Shown: positions 9,934-19,558, numbered from the stretch's first letter. The stretch: DNA of 64,000 nucleotides from Cyanobium sp. CZS25K (GCA_030373325.1 JAUCZB010000012.1:1-64000); one strand, 5' to 3'. Numbers and translations are program-made. The notes: generated by a model from the letters alone, not told the origin.

Positions 9934-10166
9934 TCGCTGCCCAGTTCCTGCTCGATCAGGGCATCGAGGGTGATGGCGCTGCGCACCAGGGACTGGTAGC
10001 GCTGCACCACGCGGCGGTTGCGCTCCAGCCAGCTGCCGGGGTCACCGCCACCACCAAGGAGGCTGCCGCCCGCCCCGGCCCGATCGTCATCGAGCAGTTC
10101 GAGATCGTTCTGGTGGGCCAGCAGGGCCAGCACCAGGGTATGGATCCGCTGGCGTCGATCGCTCAT
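9903..10166 (-). CDS. Small conserved-looking protein, function unknown
   Basis: An 87-residue frame starting MSDRRQRIHT and ending in a Gly/Ser/Pro tail. The codon pattern, the amphipathic N-terminal helix and the WLERNRRVVQRYQSLV segment look like a genuine small helical protein. It fills the space between the acyltransferase 3' end (31-base convergent overlap) and cobL, which starts divergently 36 bases away. No family is recognised. The open frame continues antisense into cobL, but that extension is discarded because cobL is real. Confidence 0.55.
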   Translation of the reverse strand: MSDRRQRIHTLVLALLAHQNDLELLDDDRAGAGGSLLGGGGDPGSWLERNRRVVQRYQSLVRSAITLDALIEQELGSDQLGGGSTPG

Positions 10167-10202
10167 GGGCAAGGGCGTGGGGCTGGCGCTTCCGGGAGCA
10201 TC

Positions 10203-11498
10203 ATGGCCAGCAGTGGCGCAGGGGAACGGCTGGAGGGTTCGCTGCTGGAGGTGCTGGGCACGGATGCCGCCGGGATGGCGGGCCTCTCCGGCCACTGGCA
10301 GGAGCAGATCCTGCGGGCCGATCTGGTGGCGGCCCCCCGGCGTCTGCTGGCGGACTTGGAGCTCTGGCGCGGCGGTGCGCCAGAGCCGCAGCTGCTCGCC
10401 AGCGACAGGCCTGCAGAGCTCCTGCCACGGCTGCAGCAGGCCCTCGCTGAAGGCGCGCGGGTGGTGCTGCTCGCCAGTGGCGATCCCCTCTGGTTCGGCA
10501 TCGGCCGCCTGCTGCTGCAGCACCTTCCCGCCGAGCGGATCCGCTTCCATCCCGCCCCCACCTCCCTGCAGTTGGCGTTCGCCCGCCTGGGCCGTCCCTG
10601 GCAGGACGCCTCCTGGATCAGCCTGCACGGCCGCGATCCCGAGCCGCTGGCGGCGCGATTGCAACAGCGGCCCGCCGCCCTGGCGGTGCTGACCGACCCT
10701 GCCCGGGGCGGGGCCGCCGAGGTGCGCCGGATCCTGGGCGCCTCCGGTCTGGAGGCCGCCTACCAGTTCTGGCTCGGGGAGCGGCTGGGCCATCCGGCGG
10801 AGCGCCTGCAGCGGCTGGCCCCCGCCGACCCCCTGCCACAGGATCTCCATCCCCTGCACCTGGTGCTGCTGATCGCTGTTCAGCCTGCCGTGCCTCCGCC
10901 TGAGGCTCTGCCCCTGTTCGGTATCCCCGATGGCCTCTGGATGCAGCACCCCGATCAGCCGGGGCTGATGACCAAGCGGGAGGTGCGCGTCCAGCTGCTC
11001 GCCGATCTGGAGCTGCCCGTGAGCGGCGTGCTGTGGGACATCGGCGCCGGAGTGGGGTCGGTGGGGCTCGAAGCGCTGCGGTTGCGCCCTGGCTTGGCCC
11101 TGTGGGCCGTGGAGCGACGAGCCGGCGCCGCCGCCCTGATCGGCGCCAATGCCGATCGGCTTGGGGTGCGTCCCGCGGCGGTGCTGGAGGGGGAGGCCCC
11201 GGCCGCCCTGGCCCAGCTGCCCGATCCCGACCGGGTGCTGATCGGTGGCGGCGGCCGCGACCGCCGCGAGGTGCTGCAGGCGGTGCTGGACCGGCTGCGG
11301 CCCGGCGGGGTGGTGGTGCTGCCCCTGGCCACGCTGGAGGCCCTGGCCCAGTTGCGACCCCAGCTGGAGCAGGCCGGCCTGCGGGTGGGCATCACCCAGA
11401 TCCAGGCCTGGCGTGGGGCCCCCCTGGCGGAGGGCACCCGCCTGGCGCCCCTCAATCCGGTGCTGGTGCTGAAGGGAGCGCGTCCGGCAACGGGGTGA
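10203..11498 (+). CDS. cobL: Precorrin-6Y C5,15-methyltransferase CobL (CbiE-CbiT fusion)
   Basis: Corrin-ring enzyme of cobamide synthesis that methylates C5 and C15 of precorrin-6Y and decarboxylates the acetate side chain. The 431-residue product has an N-terminal CbiE tetrapyrrole methylase domain (LLASGDPLWFGIGRLL near residue 97) and a C-terminal CbiT Rossmann methyltransferase domain with the SAM loop WDIGAGVGSVG near 278-288 and a GGGGRD stretch. The ATG at 10203 is chosen; an open frame runs upstream to 10113. The 3' end overlaps the convergent DUF192 gene by 47 bases. Confidence 0.93.
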   Translation: MASSGAGERLEGSLLEVLGTDAAGMAGLSGHWQEQILRADLVAAPRRLLADLELWRGGAPEPQLLASDRPAELLPRLQQALAEGARVVLLASGDPLWFGIGRLLLQHLPAERIRFHPAPTSLQLAFARLGRPWQDASWISLHGRDPEPLAARLQQRPAALAVLTDPARGGAAEVRRILGASGLEAAYQFWLGERLGHPAERLQRLAPADPLPQDLHPLHLVLLIAVQPAVPPPEALPLFGIPDGLWMQHPDQPGLMTKREVRVQLLADLELPVSGVLWDIGAGVGSVGLEALRLRPGLALWAVERRAGAAALIGANADRLGVRPAAVLEGEAPAALAQLPDPDRVLIGGGGRDRREVLQAVLDRLRPGGVVVLPLATLEALAQLRPQLEQAGLRVGITQIQAWRGAPLAEGTRLAPLNPVLVLKGARPATG

Positions 11499-11967
11499 TC
11501 CGTACGGCGGTGCCAACGCTGATGTCCAGGGCGGCGGCCTGGCCGGCCGCGAGTTCCAGCACCCCGTCCACCGGGACGTCAGGGCCGTAGCTCGGGCAGG
11601 GCAGGTTCATGCAGGGGGGGGCGGCGCTCTTGATGGCGATCACCCGCCCGTCGCGCACGAACAGCATGTCGAGGGGTTCCGGCGTGCGGTGCATCCAGAA
11701 CCGGGCCAGGGCGGGCGGCGCGTAGGGGAACCACATGCCCCGCAGGGGCGGCAGGGGTGGCCGCAGCTGCAGACCCATGGCGTGCTGACGGTCGCCCCGG
11801 GGCACCTCCAGCTGGATACAGCGCGGCGGCGCTGGCCCCTCCAGGCACCACTGGGCCGTGACGGGCAGGAACTGGGGTGGGTTCTGGGAGTGTCCCGGTT
11901 CCGCGTCACAGCCGGCCAGCAGGATGGCGCCGGCGAGGACCCAGGGCTGGAGGTGAACGCCTCTCAT
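11452..11967 (-). CDS. DUF192 family lipoprotein
   Basis: A 171-residue protein beginning with a lipoprotein signal whose lipobox is LAGC with Cys20, then a DUF192 domain (HAMGLQLRPPLPPLRGMWF, PLDMLFVRDGRVI, GVLELAAGQAAAL). Function of the family is not established; members are small secreted beta-rich proteins. ATG at 11967 overlaps the response-regulator stop (ATGA), making it the last gene of a pheS-nadK-regulator-DUF192 run. Confidence 0.88.
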   Translation of the reverse strand: MRGVHLQPWVLAGAILLAGCDAEPGHSQNPPQFLPVTAQWCLEGPAPPRCIQLEVPRGDRQHAMGLQLRPPLPPLRGMWFPYAPPALARFWMHRTPEPLDMLFVRDGRVIAIKSAAPPCMNLPCPSYGPDVPVDGVLELAAGQAAALDISVGTAVRITPLPDALPSAPAPD

Positions 11968-12644
11968 GGCAAGGGCCCCGCGGGGGGCCGCCCATCGGTG
12001 AGGCAGTAGCCACGACCCCGCACGGTGTGGATCAGCCGTGCCTCCCCTTCCAGTTCCAGTTTCTGGCGCAGGTAGCGCACGTACACCTCGATCACATTGC
12101 TGGCGCCCCCGCCCTGATCGGCCCAGATCTCCTCGAGGATCCGCTCCCGGCTCACCACCGTTCCCCGGTGGCGCATCAGCAGCAGCAGCAGCTGATACTC
12201 CCGGGCCGTCAGGCTGAGCAGTCGTTGGCCGCGCCACCCCTGGCCGGCCTCCGGGTCGAGCCTCAGATCCGCCAGCCGCAGCAGGCTGGCCACCGGTGTG
12301 GGGGCCTGACGCTGGGCCAGGCCCAGGTGCAGACGAAGGCGGGTGAGCAGGTCGCTGGTGCCGAGGCTGGGCAGCCAGAAGTCATCGGCGCCCCATTCCA
12401 GGCAGTGGCTGCGGCTTTCGACGCTGTCGCTGGTGATGCCCAGCAGCAGGGGGCGGGCCCCCAGCCGCCGTCGCAGCTCCGGGATCCGCTCCTCGCTGCC
12501 GGGCGAGAGGATCACCGCCGCGGGACGTTCATCGTCCTGTTCCTGCTCCAGCGTCCGGTAGCCGGAGACCTCCAGCCGCGGCGCGAGACCGGTGGCCTCA
12601 GGCCCCACCAGCAGCACGGTGGTCGGCGAGGGGGGCGTCGTCAC
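11964..12644 (-). CDS. OmpR/PhoB-type response regulator with degenerate receiver
   Basis: A 226-residue DNA-binding regulator. The C-terminal half is a winged-helix output domain ([17 protein letters not shown], then [15 protein letters not shown] and IHTVRGRGY). The N-terminal half folds like a receiver ([21 protein letters not shown]), but the usual acidic pocket and phospho-acceptor Asp are not visible: [10 protein letters not shown] stands where a D-containing strand end is expected. It may therefore act without phosphorylation. The start is GTG at 12644, overlapping the nadK stop as GTGA. No histidine kinase is adjacent. Confidence 0.85.
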   Translation of the reverse strand: MTTPPSPTTVLLVGPEATGLAPRLEVSGYRTLEQEQDDERPAAVILSPGSEERIPELRRRLGARPLLLGITSDSVESRSHCLEWGADDFWLPSLGTSDLLTRLRLHLGLAQRQAPTPVASLLRLADLRLDPEAGQGWRGQRLLSLTAREYQLLLLLMRHRGTVVSRERILEEIWADQGGGASNVIEVYVRYLRQKLELEGEARLIHTVRGRGYCLTDGRPPAGPLP

Positions 12645-13567
12645 AGCGGGGCGTCGGCGTGGTTGCTGGCGGGCTTGGCCACGTGCGGCAGGCCCCAGCC
12701 CAGCTTGTTGCGCAGCACCTGGAAGAATTCGTGGTCGGCCAGCCGGACGAAGCGCACCGGATGCTCGCTGCGCCGCACCAGCACCCGGTCCTCGGGCCAG
12801 ACATAACAGCCGGCGCTGCCATCCACCACCATCATCAACCGCTCGGGCGTGGCGGGAAACACCGTCACCGGCTCCTGGTCGCTGAACACCAGGGCCCTGG
12901 AGGCGAGGGAATGGGCGGCGATCGGCGTGAGCTGCAGCACCGGACAGTCGGGGGTGATCACCGGCCCGCCGGCGCTGAGGGCGTAGGCGGTGGAGCCGGT
13001 GGGGGAGGAGAGGATCACCCCGTCGGCGGCGATGTCCACGGGGGCGTGGCGGCCGATGGCGATCTCGAAGTGGCACATGCTGGTGAGCGGCTCCCGGTGC
13101 AGGGCCATCTCGTTGAGACAGAGCACTTCCCAGCGGCGCTGCTCGCCGCGCATCACGCTCACCACCAGCATCGAGCGCTCCTCCACGGTCCATTCGCCGG
13201 CCACCACCTGGGCCAGGGCCTGGTCGAGGTCCTTGAGGTAGGCCTCGGCCAGGAAGCCCAGGTGGCCGGTGTTGATCGTCAGGATCGGGACGCCGATCGG
13301 AGCGGTCTGGCGGGCGGCGGAGAGCACGGTGCCGTCCCCCCCCAGCACCAGGGCCAGGGCCATCTCCGCGTCGAAGCTGGCGGGCACGCAGGCGGCGTAG
13401 CCCCGGGAGCGCAGGTGCTGGTCGGGATTGGCGAAACCCACCACGCCACCCGAGCTGCTCACCCGTGCCACCTCCAGCCCGGCGGCGGTCAGCCGGTTCT
13501 CGATCAGGTCGGCGGTGCTGATCGCCAGATCCTTGCCGTCGTTGACGATCAGTCCGACCCGGGGCAC
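12641..13567 (-). CDS. nadK: NAD kinase
   Basis: Phosphorylates NAD to NADP. The 308-residue protein has [11 protein letters not shown] at the N-terminus, the phosphate-binding GGDGT at 76-80 and INTGHLGFL at 98-106, LNEMALHR, and [21 protein letters not shown] in the substrate-binding domain. The start is taken as GTG at 13567; longer frames would run into pheS. It follows pheS by about 40 bases and overlaps the regulator start, so the three are probably co-transcribed. Confidence 0.93.
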   Translation of the reverse strand: MPRVGLIVNDGKDLAISTADLIENRLTAAGLEVARVSSSGGVVGFANPDQHLRSRGYAACVPASFDAEMALALVLGGDGTVLSAARQTAPIGVPILTINTGHLGFLAEAYLKDLDQALAQVVAGEWTVEERSMLVVSVMRGEQRRWEVLCLNEMALHREPLTSMCHFEIAIGRHAPVDIAADGVILSSPTGSTAYALSAGGPVITPDCPVLQLTPIAAHSLASRALVFSDQEPVTVFPATPERLMMVVDGSAGCYVWPEDRVLVRRSEHPVRFVRLADHEFFQVLRNKLGWGLPHVAKPASNHADAPL

Positions 13568-13608
13568 CGATCGCAGGCGGGGGAGCCCATCGAGTTTATG
13601 GGGGGAGA

Positions 13609-14616
13609 TCAGAACTGCTCCAGGAAGCGCAGATCGCTGCTGAACAGCCTGCGGATGTCGTCGATGCCGTGACGCACCATGCAGAACCGCTCCACCCCCA
13701 GGCCAGCGGCGAAGCCGCTCCAGCGTTCCGGATCGATGCCCAGGCCTTCGAGCACCGCTGGATCCACCATGCCGCAGCCCATCACCTCCAGCCAGCGGCC
13801 CCGCCACTGCACGTCCACCTCGGCGGAGGGCTCCGTGAAGGGGAAGTAGCTGGCCCGGAAACGCACCGGCAGATCGCCGAAGAACTGCTGCAGAAAGGTG
13901 GTGACCGTGCCGCGCAGATGGCTGAAATCCAGCCCTTCGTCGAGGGCGAGCACCTCCACCTGGTGGAACACCGGTGAGTGGGTGGCATCCACCGCATCGC
14001 GGCGGTATACCCGCCCCGGCGCGATCACCCGCACCGGCGGGGGGTTGGCTTCCAGATGGCGGATCTGCACCGGGGAGGTGTGGGTGCGCAGCAGCCGATC
14101 CCCGCCCAGGTAGAAGGTGTCCTGCATGTCCCGGGCCGGGTGATGTTCCGGGATGTTGAGGGCGGTGAAGTTGTAGTGGTCAGTCTCGATTTCGGGCCCC
14201 TCCGAGACGCGATAGCCGAGGCCGGCGAAGATGTCGACGATCTCCTCGATCGTGCTCTGCAGAGGATGGCGATGGCCCGGCGGCACGTAGCTGCAACCCG
14301 CCGTCACGTCGATCCGTTCCCGCTCCAGCCGGTCCGCCATGGCCGCGCTGCGCATGGCCTCAAGCCTGGCGCCCAGCAGCTGCTGGACCTGCTCCTTGAG
14401 TCGGTTGGCCCGCTGGCCCACCAGGGGCCGCTCCTCGCCGGGCAGGCGGCCCATGGCCCCGAGCACCCCGGACAGGCGTCCCTTCTTGCCCAGCAGGCCC
14501 ACCCGCAGCTCCTCGAGGGCCGAGGCGTCTTCGGCGGCGGCGATGGCGGCGGCGGCTTCCGCCTCCAGGCGCTCCAGCTGGTCGGTGAGCTGCTGCAGGC
14601 TGACGGTGGCGCTCAC
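13609..14616 (-). CDS. pheS: Phenylalanyl-tRNA synthetase alpha subunit
   Basis: Charges tRNA-Phe as an alpha2-beta2 enzyme with PheT, which is not in this window. The protein has the N-terminal coiled-coil arm (alanine/glutamate-rich, residues about 10-80) and the class II catalytic core with [39 protein letters not shown] (motif 2 area) and a C-terminal [14 protein letters not shown] (motif 3). GTG at 14616 gives 335 residues, normal for the family; an open frame to 14697 would overlap surE. Confidence 0.94.
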   Translation of the reverse strand: MSATVSLQQLTDQLERLEAEAAAAIAAAEDASALEELRVGLLGKKGRLSGVLGAMGRLPGEERPLVGQRANRLKEQVQQLLGARLEAMRSAAMADRLERERIDVTAGCSYVPPGHRHPLQSTIEEIVDIFAGLGYRVSEGPEIETDHYNFTALNIPEHHPARDMQDTFYLGGDRLLRTHTSPVQIRHLEANPPPVRVIAPGRVYRRDAVDATHSPVFHQVEVLALDEGLDFSHLRGTVTTFLQQFFGDLPVRFRASYFPFTEPSAEVDVQWRGRWLEVMGCGMVDPAVLEGLGIDPERWSGFAAGLGVERFCMVRHGIDDIRRLFSSDLRFLEQF

Positions 14617-14690
14617 GGCATGGATCTGGGTAAGGAAGCGACTGTAGGCAGCAGCGTCTAGCTTTCCGGCAGTCCCCGCGGTCGAGGCCG
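14617..14690. promoter_or_regulatory. Divergent intergenic region pheS/surE
   Basis: The 74 bases between the pheS GTG and the surE ATG must contain the start signals of at least one of these divergent genes. No confident -10/-35 pair was identified by eye. Confidence 0.35.
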
Positions 14691-15509
14691 ATGGCACCGC
14701 TCCGGATCCTGATCAGCAACGACGACGGGGTCTTCGCCGACGGCATCCAGGCCCTGGCCGCCGAAGCGGCCGGACGTGGCCACGCGGTCACCGTGGTCTG
14801 TCCGGACCGGGAGCGCTCCGCCACCGGCCACGGCCTCACCCTGCAGACCCCCCTGCGGGCGGAGCGGGCCGATGAACTCTTCGCCCCGGGGGTCACCGCC
14901 TGGGCCTGCAGCGGCACCCCCTCCGACTGCGTCAAGCTGGCCCTGTTCCGGCTGCTGGAGCAGGCGCCGGATCTGGTGCTTTCCGGCATCAACCACGGTC
15001 CCAACCTCGGCACGGATGTGCTCTATTCGGGCACTGTCTCGGCGGCCATGGAGGGCACGATCGAGGGCCTGCCGGCCCTGGCGGTGAGCAGCGCCGATTT
15101 CCACTGGCGCCGCTTCGAGGCGGCGGCGGCCCTGGCCCTCGACGTGGCCGAGCGCATGCACGCGGCTGGCTGGCCCTCGGGGCTGCTGCTCAATCTCAAT
15201 GTGCCTCCGCGGCCGGCCGAAGCCCTTGGGCCCCTGCGCTGGTGCCGCACGGCGGTGCGGCGCTACATCGATCAGTTCGAGAAACGCACCGATCCCCGCG
15301 GCCGCACCTACTACTGGCTGGCCGGCGAGGTGGTCGACGACCTTGAAGGCACCGGAGCCGGCCCGGCCGAGTGGCCCACCGATGTGGCCTGGGTGGAGCA
15401 GGGAGGGCCGTCCCTGACGCCCCTGCAGCCCGAACTCTTCTGGCGTGGCGGCGTCGGTTCGCTGCCGGCCGTGGAGGCCCTGGGCCTGAGCGATCAGCTC
15501 CTGCGGTAG
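14691..15509 (+). CDS. surE: 5'-nucleotidase SurE
   Basis: Metal-dependent 5'(3')-nucleotidase/polyphosphatase, cytoplasmic. The 272-residue product starts with [15 protein letters not shown], whose NDD at 10-12 binds the metal, and contains [30 protein letters not shown] and [12 protein letters not shown] at 14691. Divergent from pheS, and its 3' end overlaps the DUF3611 gene by 16 bases. Confidence 0.94.
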   Translation: MAPLRILISNDDGVFADGIQALAAEAAGRGHAVTVVCPDRERSATGHGLTLQTPLRAERADELFAPGVTAWACSGTPSDCVKLALFRLLEQAPDLVLSGINHGPNLGTDVLYSGTVSAAMEGTIEGLPALAVSSADFHWRRFEAAAALALDVAERMHAAGWPSGLLLNLNVPPRPAEALGPLRWCRTAVRRYIDQFEKRTDPRGRTYYWLAGEVVDDLEGTGAGPAEWPTDVAWVEQGGPSLTPLQPELFWRGGVGSLPAVEALGLSDQLLR

Positions 15510-16075
15510 ATCCTCTGGAGCAGCCAGAGGCTCAGGATCAGGGCGATCAGGTGGGCGAACAGCACCTGGGTGTTACTGAGCACCGAGAGCATTTCGATCG
15601 AGGTGATCGGCAGCCCCACCACCCGGCCGGCGGTGCCCGGCGTCCCCTGCATCTGGGCTCCGAAGAAGCCGGGGACCTGCTGGGAGGCCTGCACGAACAG
15701 GCTGCCGGCCAGGGCCTGGTAGCCCACCGCCGCCAGCGTCAGGCCGACCAGGTCGGCGAGCAGGCCCCGCTTCACCAGGCGGGTGGTTTCCCCCTTGCTG
15801 GGCCGCACCGGGCTGGCCAGGGCCCGGCCGCAACCCACCACCAGCCAGGATTGCCACAGACTCCAGAGCAGAACCAGGAAGGCGAGGGTGGTGAGCGAAA
15901 GGCCGGGGCCCAACCCCAGGGCGCGTGAGGAATTGGCTGCCAGCCGGCCGCCGATGTTGTTGAAGATCAGCACCACCACCACCACCACCCCGAGGGCCAG
16001 CTGGACCCAGAAGCGCACCCAGCCCACGCGTCGGAGGGCAGCGGCCATGCGCTGCATGTCCAGCTGATCGACCAT
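15494..16075 (-). CDS. DUF3611 family membrane protein
   Basis: A 193-residue integral membrane protein of the DUF3611 family shared by cyanobacteria and plastids, function unknown. Four hydrophobic segments are visible (around residues 21-40, 58-82, 106-128 and 164-188). The start [10 protein letters not shown] at 16075 is preferred because the upstream in-frame extension overlaps the beginning of divergent ribF. Tail-to-tail with surE. Confidence 0.82.
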   Translation of the reverse strand: MVDQLDMQRMAAALRRVGWVRFWVQLALGVVVVVVLIFNNIGGRLAANSSRALGLGPGLSLTTLAFLVLLWSLWQSWLVVGCGRALASPVRPSKGETTRLVKRGLLADLVGLTLAAVGYQALAGSLFVQASQQVPGFFGAQMQGTPGTAGRVVGLPITSIEMLSVLSNTQVLFAHLIALILSLWLLQRIYRRS

Positions 16076-16105
16076 GGAGGTGGGATCGGAGATCCCAAAC
16101 TTGCC

Positions 16106-17131
16106 ATGGGAGGATCCTGGCGGCGAGGGCCCAGGCCGTTGATCCCGCTTCACGACCCCCAGCAGGCCCTGCGCCCCACCGCCATCGCCCTGGGCAGCTT
16201 CGATGGCCTGCATCGGGGCCACCGCCGCGTGATCGCCGCCGTCACCGAGGTGCAGCCGGCGGAGCAGGAGCTGGTGGTGCCCACGGTGGTCAGCTTCTGG
16301 CCCCACCCCCGGGAGGTGCTCCACGGGGAGACGCGGCTGCGGCTGGATCTGCCCGAGGAGAAGCTGGAGCTGCTGGAACCCCTCGGCATCGAGCAGCTCG
16401 TGCTGGTGCCCTTCAACCGGGAGCTCGCAGCGCTCACGCCGGAGCGCTTTGTGCAGGAGGTGCTCGCCGAGCAGCTCCAGGCCCGCCGCATCGCCGTTGG
16501 GACCAACTTCCGCTTCGGGGTCGACCGCAGCGGCGACGTCGACGATCTGGCCCGCATCGGCGCCGCCCTCGGCATCGATGTGCGGGTGCTGCCGATGCTG
16601 TGGGACGGGGCCGAGCGGGTGAGCAGCAGCCGCATCCGGCGTGCCCTGGCGGCCGGTGACATCCAGGAGGCGGAGCGGCTGCTGGAGCGCCCCTACCGCT
16701 TCAGCGGCAGGGTGGTGTCAGGCCGTGGTCTCGGCCGCCAGCTGGGCTGGCCCACCGCCAACCTGGCGGTGGATGGGCGCAAGTTCCTGCTTCTGGAAGG
16801 GGTCTATGCCGCCATGGCCTGGTGCGACGGCGGCGACGCCTCGGAGCCGATGCCGGCGGTGATGAATCTCGGCCCCCAGCCCACCGTGGATCCCAGCGCG
16901 CCGTCGGCGGTGGAGGTGCACCTGCTCGACCGCAAGCTGGAACTGGCGGGCGCTCGACTGACCGTGCAGCCCCTGCGCCTGCTGCGCCGGCAGCAGGCTT
17001 TTGCGAGCCTCGAGGCCCTCGGCCAGCAGATTCGGCGGGATGCCGACCTGGCCCGGGAACTCTGCAGTTCCTGCGATGGCTCTCACCTGGGGTCGGATCC
17101 AGGACCTGTTCTGTCGCCACCTGCGACCTGA
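16106..17131 (+). CDS. ribF: Bifunctional riboflavin kinase/FAD synthetase
   Basis: Makes FMN from riboflavin and FAD from FMN. The 341-residue protein has an N-terminal adenylyltransferase domain (ALGSFDGLHRGHR near residue 28, SSSRIRRALAAGDI near 172) and a C-terminal flavokinase domain (GRGLGRQLGWPTANL, VMNLGPQPT). Length is usual with a short extra tail. ATG at 16106. It leads a plus-strand cofactor run with thiE and thiS. Confidence 0.94.
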   Translation: MGGSWRRGPRPLIPLHDPQQALRPTAIALGSFDGLHRGHRRVIAAVTEVQPAEQELVVPTVVSFWPHPREVLHGETRLRLDLPEEKLELLEPLGIEQLVLVPFNRELAALTPERFVQEVLAEQLQARRIAVGTNFRFGVDRSGDVDDLARIGAALGIDVRVLPMLWDGAERVSSSRIRRALAAGDIQEAERLLERPYRFSGRVVSGRGLGRQLGWPTANLAVDGRKFLLLEGVYAAMAWCDGGDASEPMPAVMNLGPQPTVDPSAPSAVEVHLLDRKLELAGARLTVQPLRLLRRQQAFASLEALGQQIRRDADLARELCSSCDGSHLGSDPGPVLSPPAT

Positions 17132-17201
17132 ACCACCGTCGCTTCTCCGCCCGCCTGAAGAACCCCTCCCATACCCTGGAGACCTCACCTGCGCCGGTCC
17201 G

Positions 17202-18287
17202 GTGACGTCGCCGCCTCCCGTTTCGTTGCCGCCGACCTCCTGCAGCGAACGTGCTCCCATCGAGCGCCTGCTCGATGCCAACCTCGACCGGGCCCGGGAG
17301 GGGCTGCGGGTGCTGGAGGACTGGGCCCGTTTCGCCCTCGACCGTCCCGACCTGGTGGCCCGCAGCAAGGACCTGCGCCAGCGCCTGGGCCGCCTGCACG
17401 AGGTGCGCTACAAGCTGGCGCGGCACACCGCCAGCGATCCGGCGGCCGGCATGGCCCATCCGGCCCAGGCCGAGAGGCACGACGGCGCCAGTGTCCTGGC
17501 GGCCAATGCCGGCCGGGTGCAGGAGGCCCTGCGGGTGCTGGAGGAGTTCGGCCGGCTCGACGATCCGGTGCTGGCGGCGGAGGCGGCGGCGATCCGCTAT
17601 GCCCTCTACGACCTGGAGGTGGATCTGCTCCAGGCCGGCCGCGGCGGCGATGAGCGCCGGGCCCTGCTGCGCCGCTGCCACCTGTATCTCATCACCAGTC
17701 CCGTGAGCGGGCTGGAGGACGTGGTGGCCGCTGCCCTGGCGGCGGGGGTGCGGCTGGTGCAGTACCGCGCCAAACCTGGCGACGTCCCGGATGACCGGAG
17801 CCGTTTTGCGCAGGCGACGGCTCTGCGCCAGCTCTGCCACCGCCACGGTGCACTTTTTCTAGTCAACGACCGCATCGATCTGGCCCTGGCGGTGGGGGCC
17901 GATGGCGTTCACCTCGGCCAGGGGGATCTGCCGCCGGCCGTGGCCCGTCGCCTGCTCGGGCCCGACCGGCTGATCGGCCGCAGCACCCACCGCCTTGAAG
18001 ACCTGTGTCAGGCGGTGGCTGACGGTTGTGACTACGTGGGAGTGGGACCCGTCAACGCCACCCCCACCAAGCCCGGGCGCGAGCCGGTGGGGCTGGCCTA
18101 CGTAAGCCAGGCGGCGGCGGAATGCCCCCTGCCCTTCTTCGCCATCGGAGGCATCGATCTCGCCAACCTCGCCGCCGTGCGCCGTGCCGGGGCGGATCGG
18201 GTGGCGGTGGTGCGAGCCATCACGGCGGCGGGGCATCCCGGGGCCGCCGCCGCCGCCCTGCTGGAGGGACTGGAGGCGGAGGCATGA
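17202..18287 (+). CDS. thiE: Thiamine phosphate synthase with cyanobacterial N-terminal domain
   Basis: Joins the thiazole and pyrimidine phosphates into thiamine phosphate. The C-terminal TIM-barrel domain (from about residue 158) shows YLITSPVSGLEDVV, VQYRAK, LFLVNDRIDLALAVGADGVHLGQ, STH and VGVGPVNATPTKPGR. The N-terminal 150 residues (RLLDANLDRAREGLRVLEDWAR and a related second half NAGRVQEALRVLEEF) form the extra domain found in cyanobacterial ThiE; its job is unknown. The start is uncertain: GTG 17202 is taken because the open frame upstream overlaps ribF. Stop overlaps thiS as ATGA. Confidence 0.92.
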   Translation: MTSPPPVSLPPTSCSERAPIERLLDANLDRAREGLRVLEDWARFALDRPDLVARSKDLRQRLGRLHEVRYKLARHTASDPAAGMAHPAQAERHDGASVLAANAGRVQEALRVLEEFGRLDDPVLAAEAAAIRYALYDLEVDLLQAGRGGDERRALLRRCHLYLITSPVSGLEDVVAAALAAGVRLVQYRAKPGDVPDDRSRFAQATALRQLCHRHGALFLVNDRIDLALAVGADGVHLGQGDLPPAVARRLLGPDRLIGRSTHRLEDLCQAVADGCDYVGVGPVNATPTKPGREPVGLAYVSQAAAECPLPFFAIGGIDLANLAAVRRAGADRVAVVRAITAAGHPGAAAAALLEGLEAEA

Positions 18288-18523
18288 CGGGCTCTGAAAC
18301 CGGAAACGACCCCGCTGCCCTGCGGCTGAGGGTCAACGGCGAGCCGCGACTCTGCCCGTCCGGTCTGTGCCTCGATGCCGTTCTGGTGGCCCTCGGCTAC
18401 CAGCCGCGGCTGGTGGTGGTGGAGTTCAACGGCGAGATCCTTCCCAGGGATCGCTGGTCCGCCCAGGCTGTGGGGGAATCCGATGTGCTGGAAGTGGTCA
18501 CCATCGTGGGGGGCGGTTCCTAG
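18284..18523 (+). CDS. thiS: Thiamine biosynthesis sulfur carrier ThiS
   Basis: Ubiquitin-fold sulfur carrier for thiazole formation, 79 residues. The fold signature LRVNGEPR, LVALGYQPRLVVVEFNGEI and VLEVVTIVGGG is clear. The C-terminus is GGGS, whereas classical ThiS ends in the GG that is adenylated and thiocarboxylated, so a trailing residue may need removal or the adenylating enzyme may tolerate it. Translationally coupled to thiE by ATGA. Confidence 0.88.
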   Translation: MTGSETGNDPAALRLRVNGEPRLCPSGLCLDAVLVALGYQPRLVVVEFNGEILPRDRWSAQAVGESDVLEVVTIVGGGS

Positions 18524-18550
18524 ATTCCAGCCATTGACGTGTTCTACGCC

Positions 18551-19495
18551 ATGGGTTCCCGCTTGTTCCGGCGCCTGGCCGGTCTGATGGTCGTGCCTTT
18601 GCTGGTGGCCGGGCTGATGATCGCCTCACCGCAGCCGGCCCAGGCCGCCAGCGGGGGGCGCATCGGTGGTGGCAGCTTCCGATCGGCCCCCTCCATGCCC
18701 CGCAACTACGGCGGCGGTGGCGGTTATCGGGGGAGTTTCGGCGGCGGCTACCGGGGCGGCGGCATGGGTTTCCCCTTCATCGTGCCGATCTTCGGTTTCG
18801 GCGGCGGGGGCCTGTTCGGCTTTCTGATCCTCATGGCGGTGGCGGGGGTGGTGGTCAACGCCCTGCGTGGTGGCGGCGGCGGGCCGTCCCTGGCCGGTTC
18901 CGGTTCCGAGATGGCCTACAGGTCCCGCCCGGATGGTCCCGTCTCGATCGCCCAGATCCAGGTGGGCCTGCTGGCTTCAGCCCGGGACCTCCAGGACGAT
19001 CTGCGCCGCCTCGCCGGTTCGTCGGACACCTCCAGCAGCAGCGGTCTTCAGCGGGTCCTGCAGGAAACCAGTCTGTCCCTGCTTCGCCATCCCGATCTGT
19101 GGGTGTACGCCAACGGTGAAGTGGGCCAGGTCCCCTTCGCCAGTGCCGAATCCACCTTCAATCGCCTCTCCATGCAGGAGCGCAGCAAGCTGGAGCGGGA
19201 ACTCACCGCCAACGTGGCCGGGCGCCGCTTCAGTGAGCCGGCGGCCGTGGCCCCCGGGGCGAGTGATGCCACCAGCGATTTCATTGTTGTCACCCTGCTG
19301 GTGGCCACCCGCCAGCGACTGGCGATCAAGGGGGCTCGCTCCGCCGACGACCTGCGCGACTCCCTCCAGAAGCTCGGGGCGGTCGCTGCCGATGATCTGC
19401 TGGCCCTGGAGGTGATCTGGCAGCCGGAAGGGGCTGGAGAAGTGCTCAGCACCGAACAGGTGATCACCGCCTACCCCGACCTCCAGCACCTCTGA
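18551..19495 (+). CDS. DUF1517 family membrane/exported protein
   Basis: A 314-residue protein of the DUF1517 family, common in cyanobacteria and plastids, function unknown. It has an N-terminal signal segment ending near PQPAQA, a glycine/tyrosine-rich linker (GGGGGYRGSFGGGYRGGG), a transmembrane segment (FLILMAVAGVVVNAL) and a C-terminal soluble domain. ATG 18551 is preferred; GTG 18539 is in frame. It follows thiS by under 30 bases and may share its transcript. Confidence 0.82.
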   Translation: MGSRLFRRLAGLMVVPLLVAGLMIASPQPAQAASGGRIGGGSFRSAPSMPRNYGGGGGYRGSFGGGYRGGGMGFPFIVPIFGFGGGGLFGFLILMAVAGVVVNALRGGGGGPSLAGSGSEMAYRSRPDGPVSIAQIQVGLLASARDLQDDLRRLAGSSDTSSSSGLQRVLQETSLSLLRHPDLWVYANGEVGQVPFASAESTFNRLSMQERSKLERELTANVAGRRFSEPAAVAPGASDATSDFIVVTLLVATRQRLAIKGARSADDLRDSLQKLGAVAADDLLALEVIWQPEGAGEVLSTEQVITAYPDLQHL

Positions 19496-19558
19496 GCGAT
19501 CCGCCTTGCCAGGCCGGATCCGGTCCTTCACACTGCAGCCTAGAAGCCGCAGGTACCG

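Noticed and set aside
10167..11516. Long minus-strand extension of the small gene at 9903
   Set aside because: Antisense to cobL; only the part below 10166 has protein-like composition.
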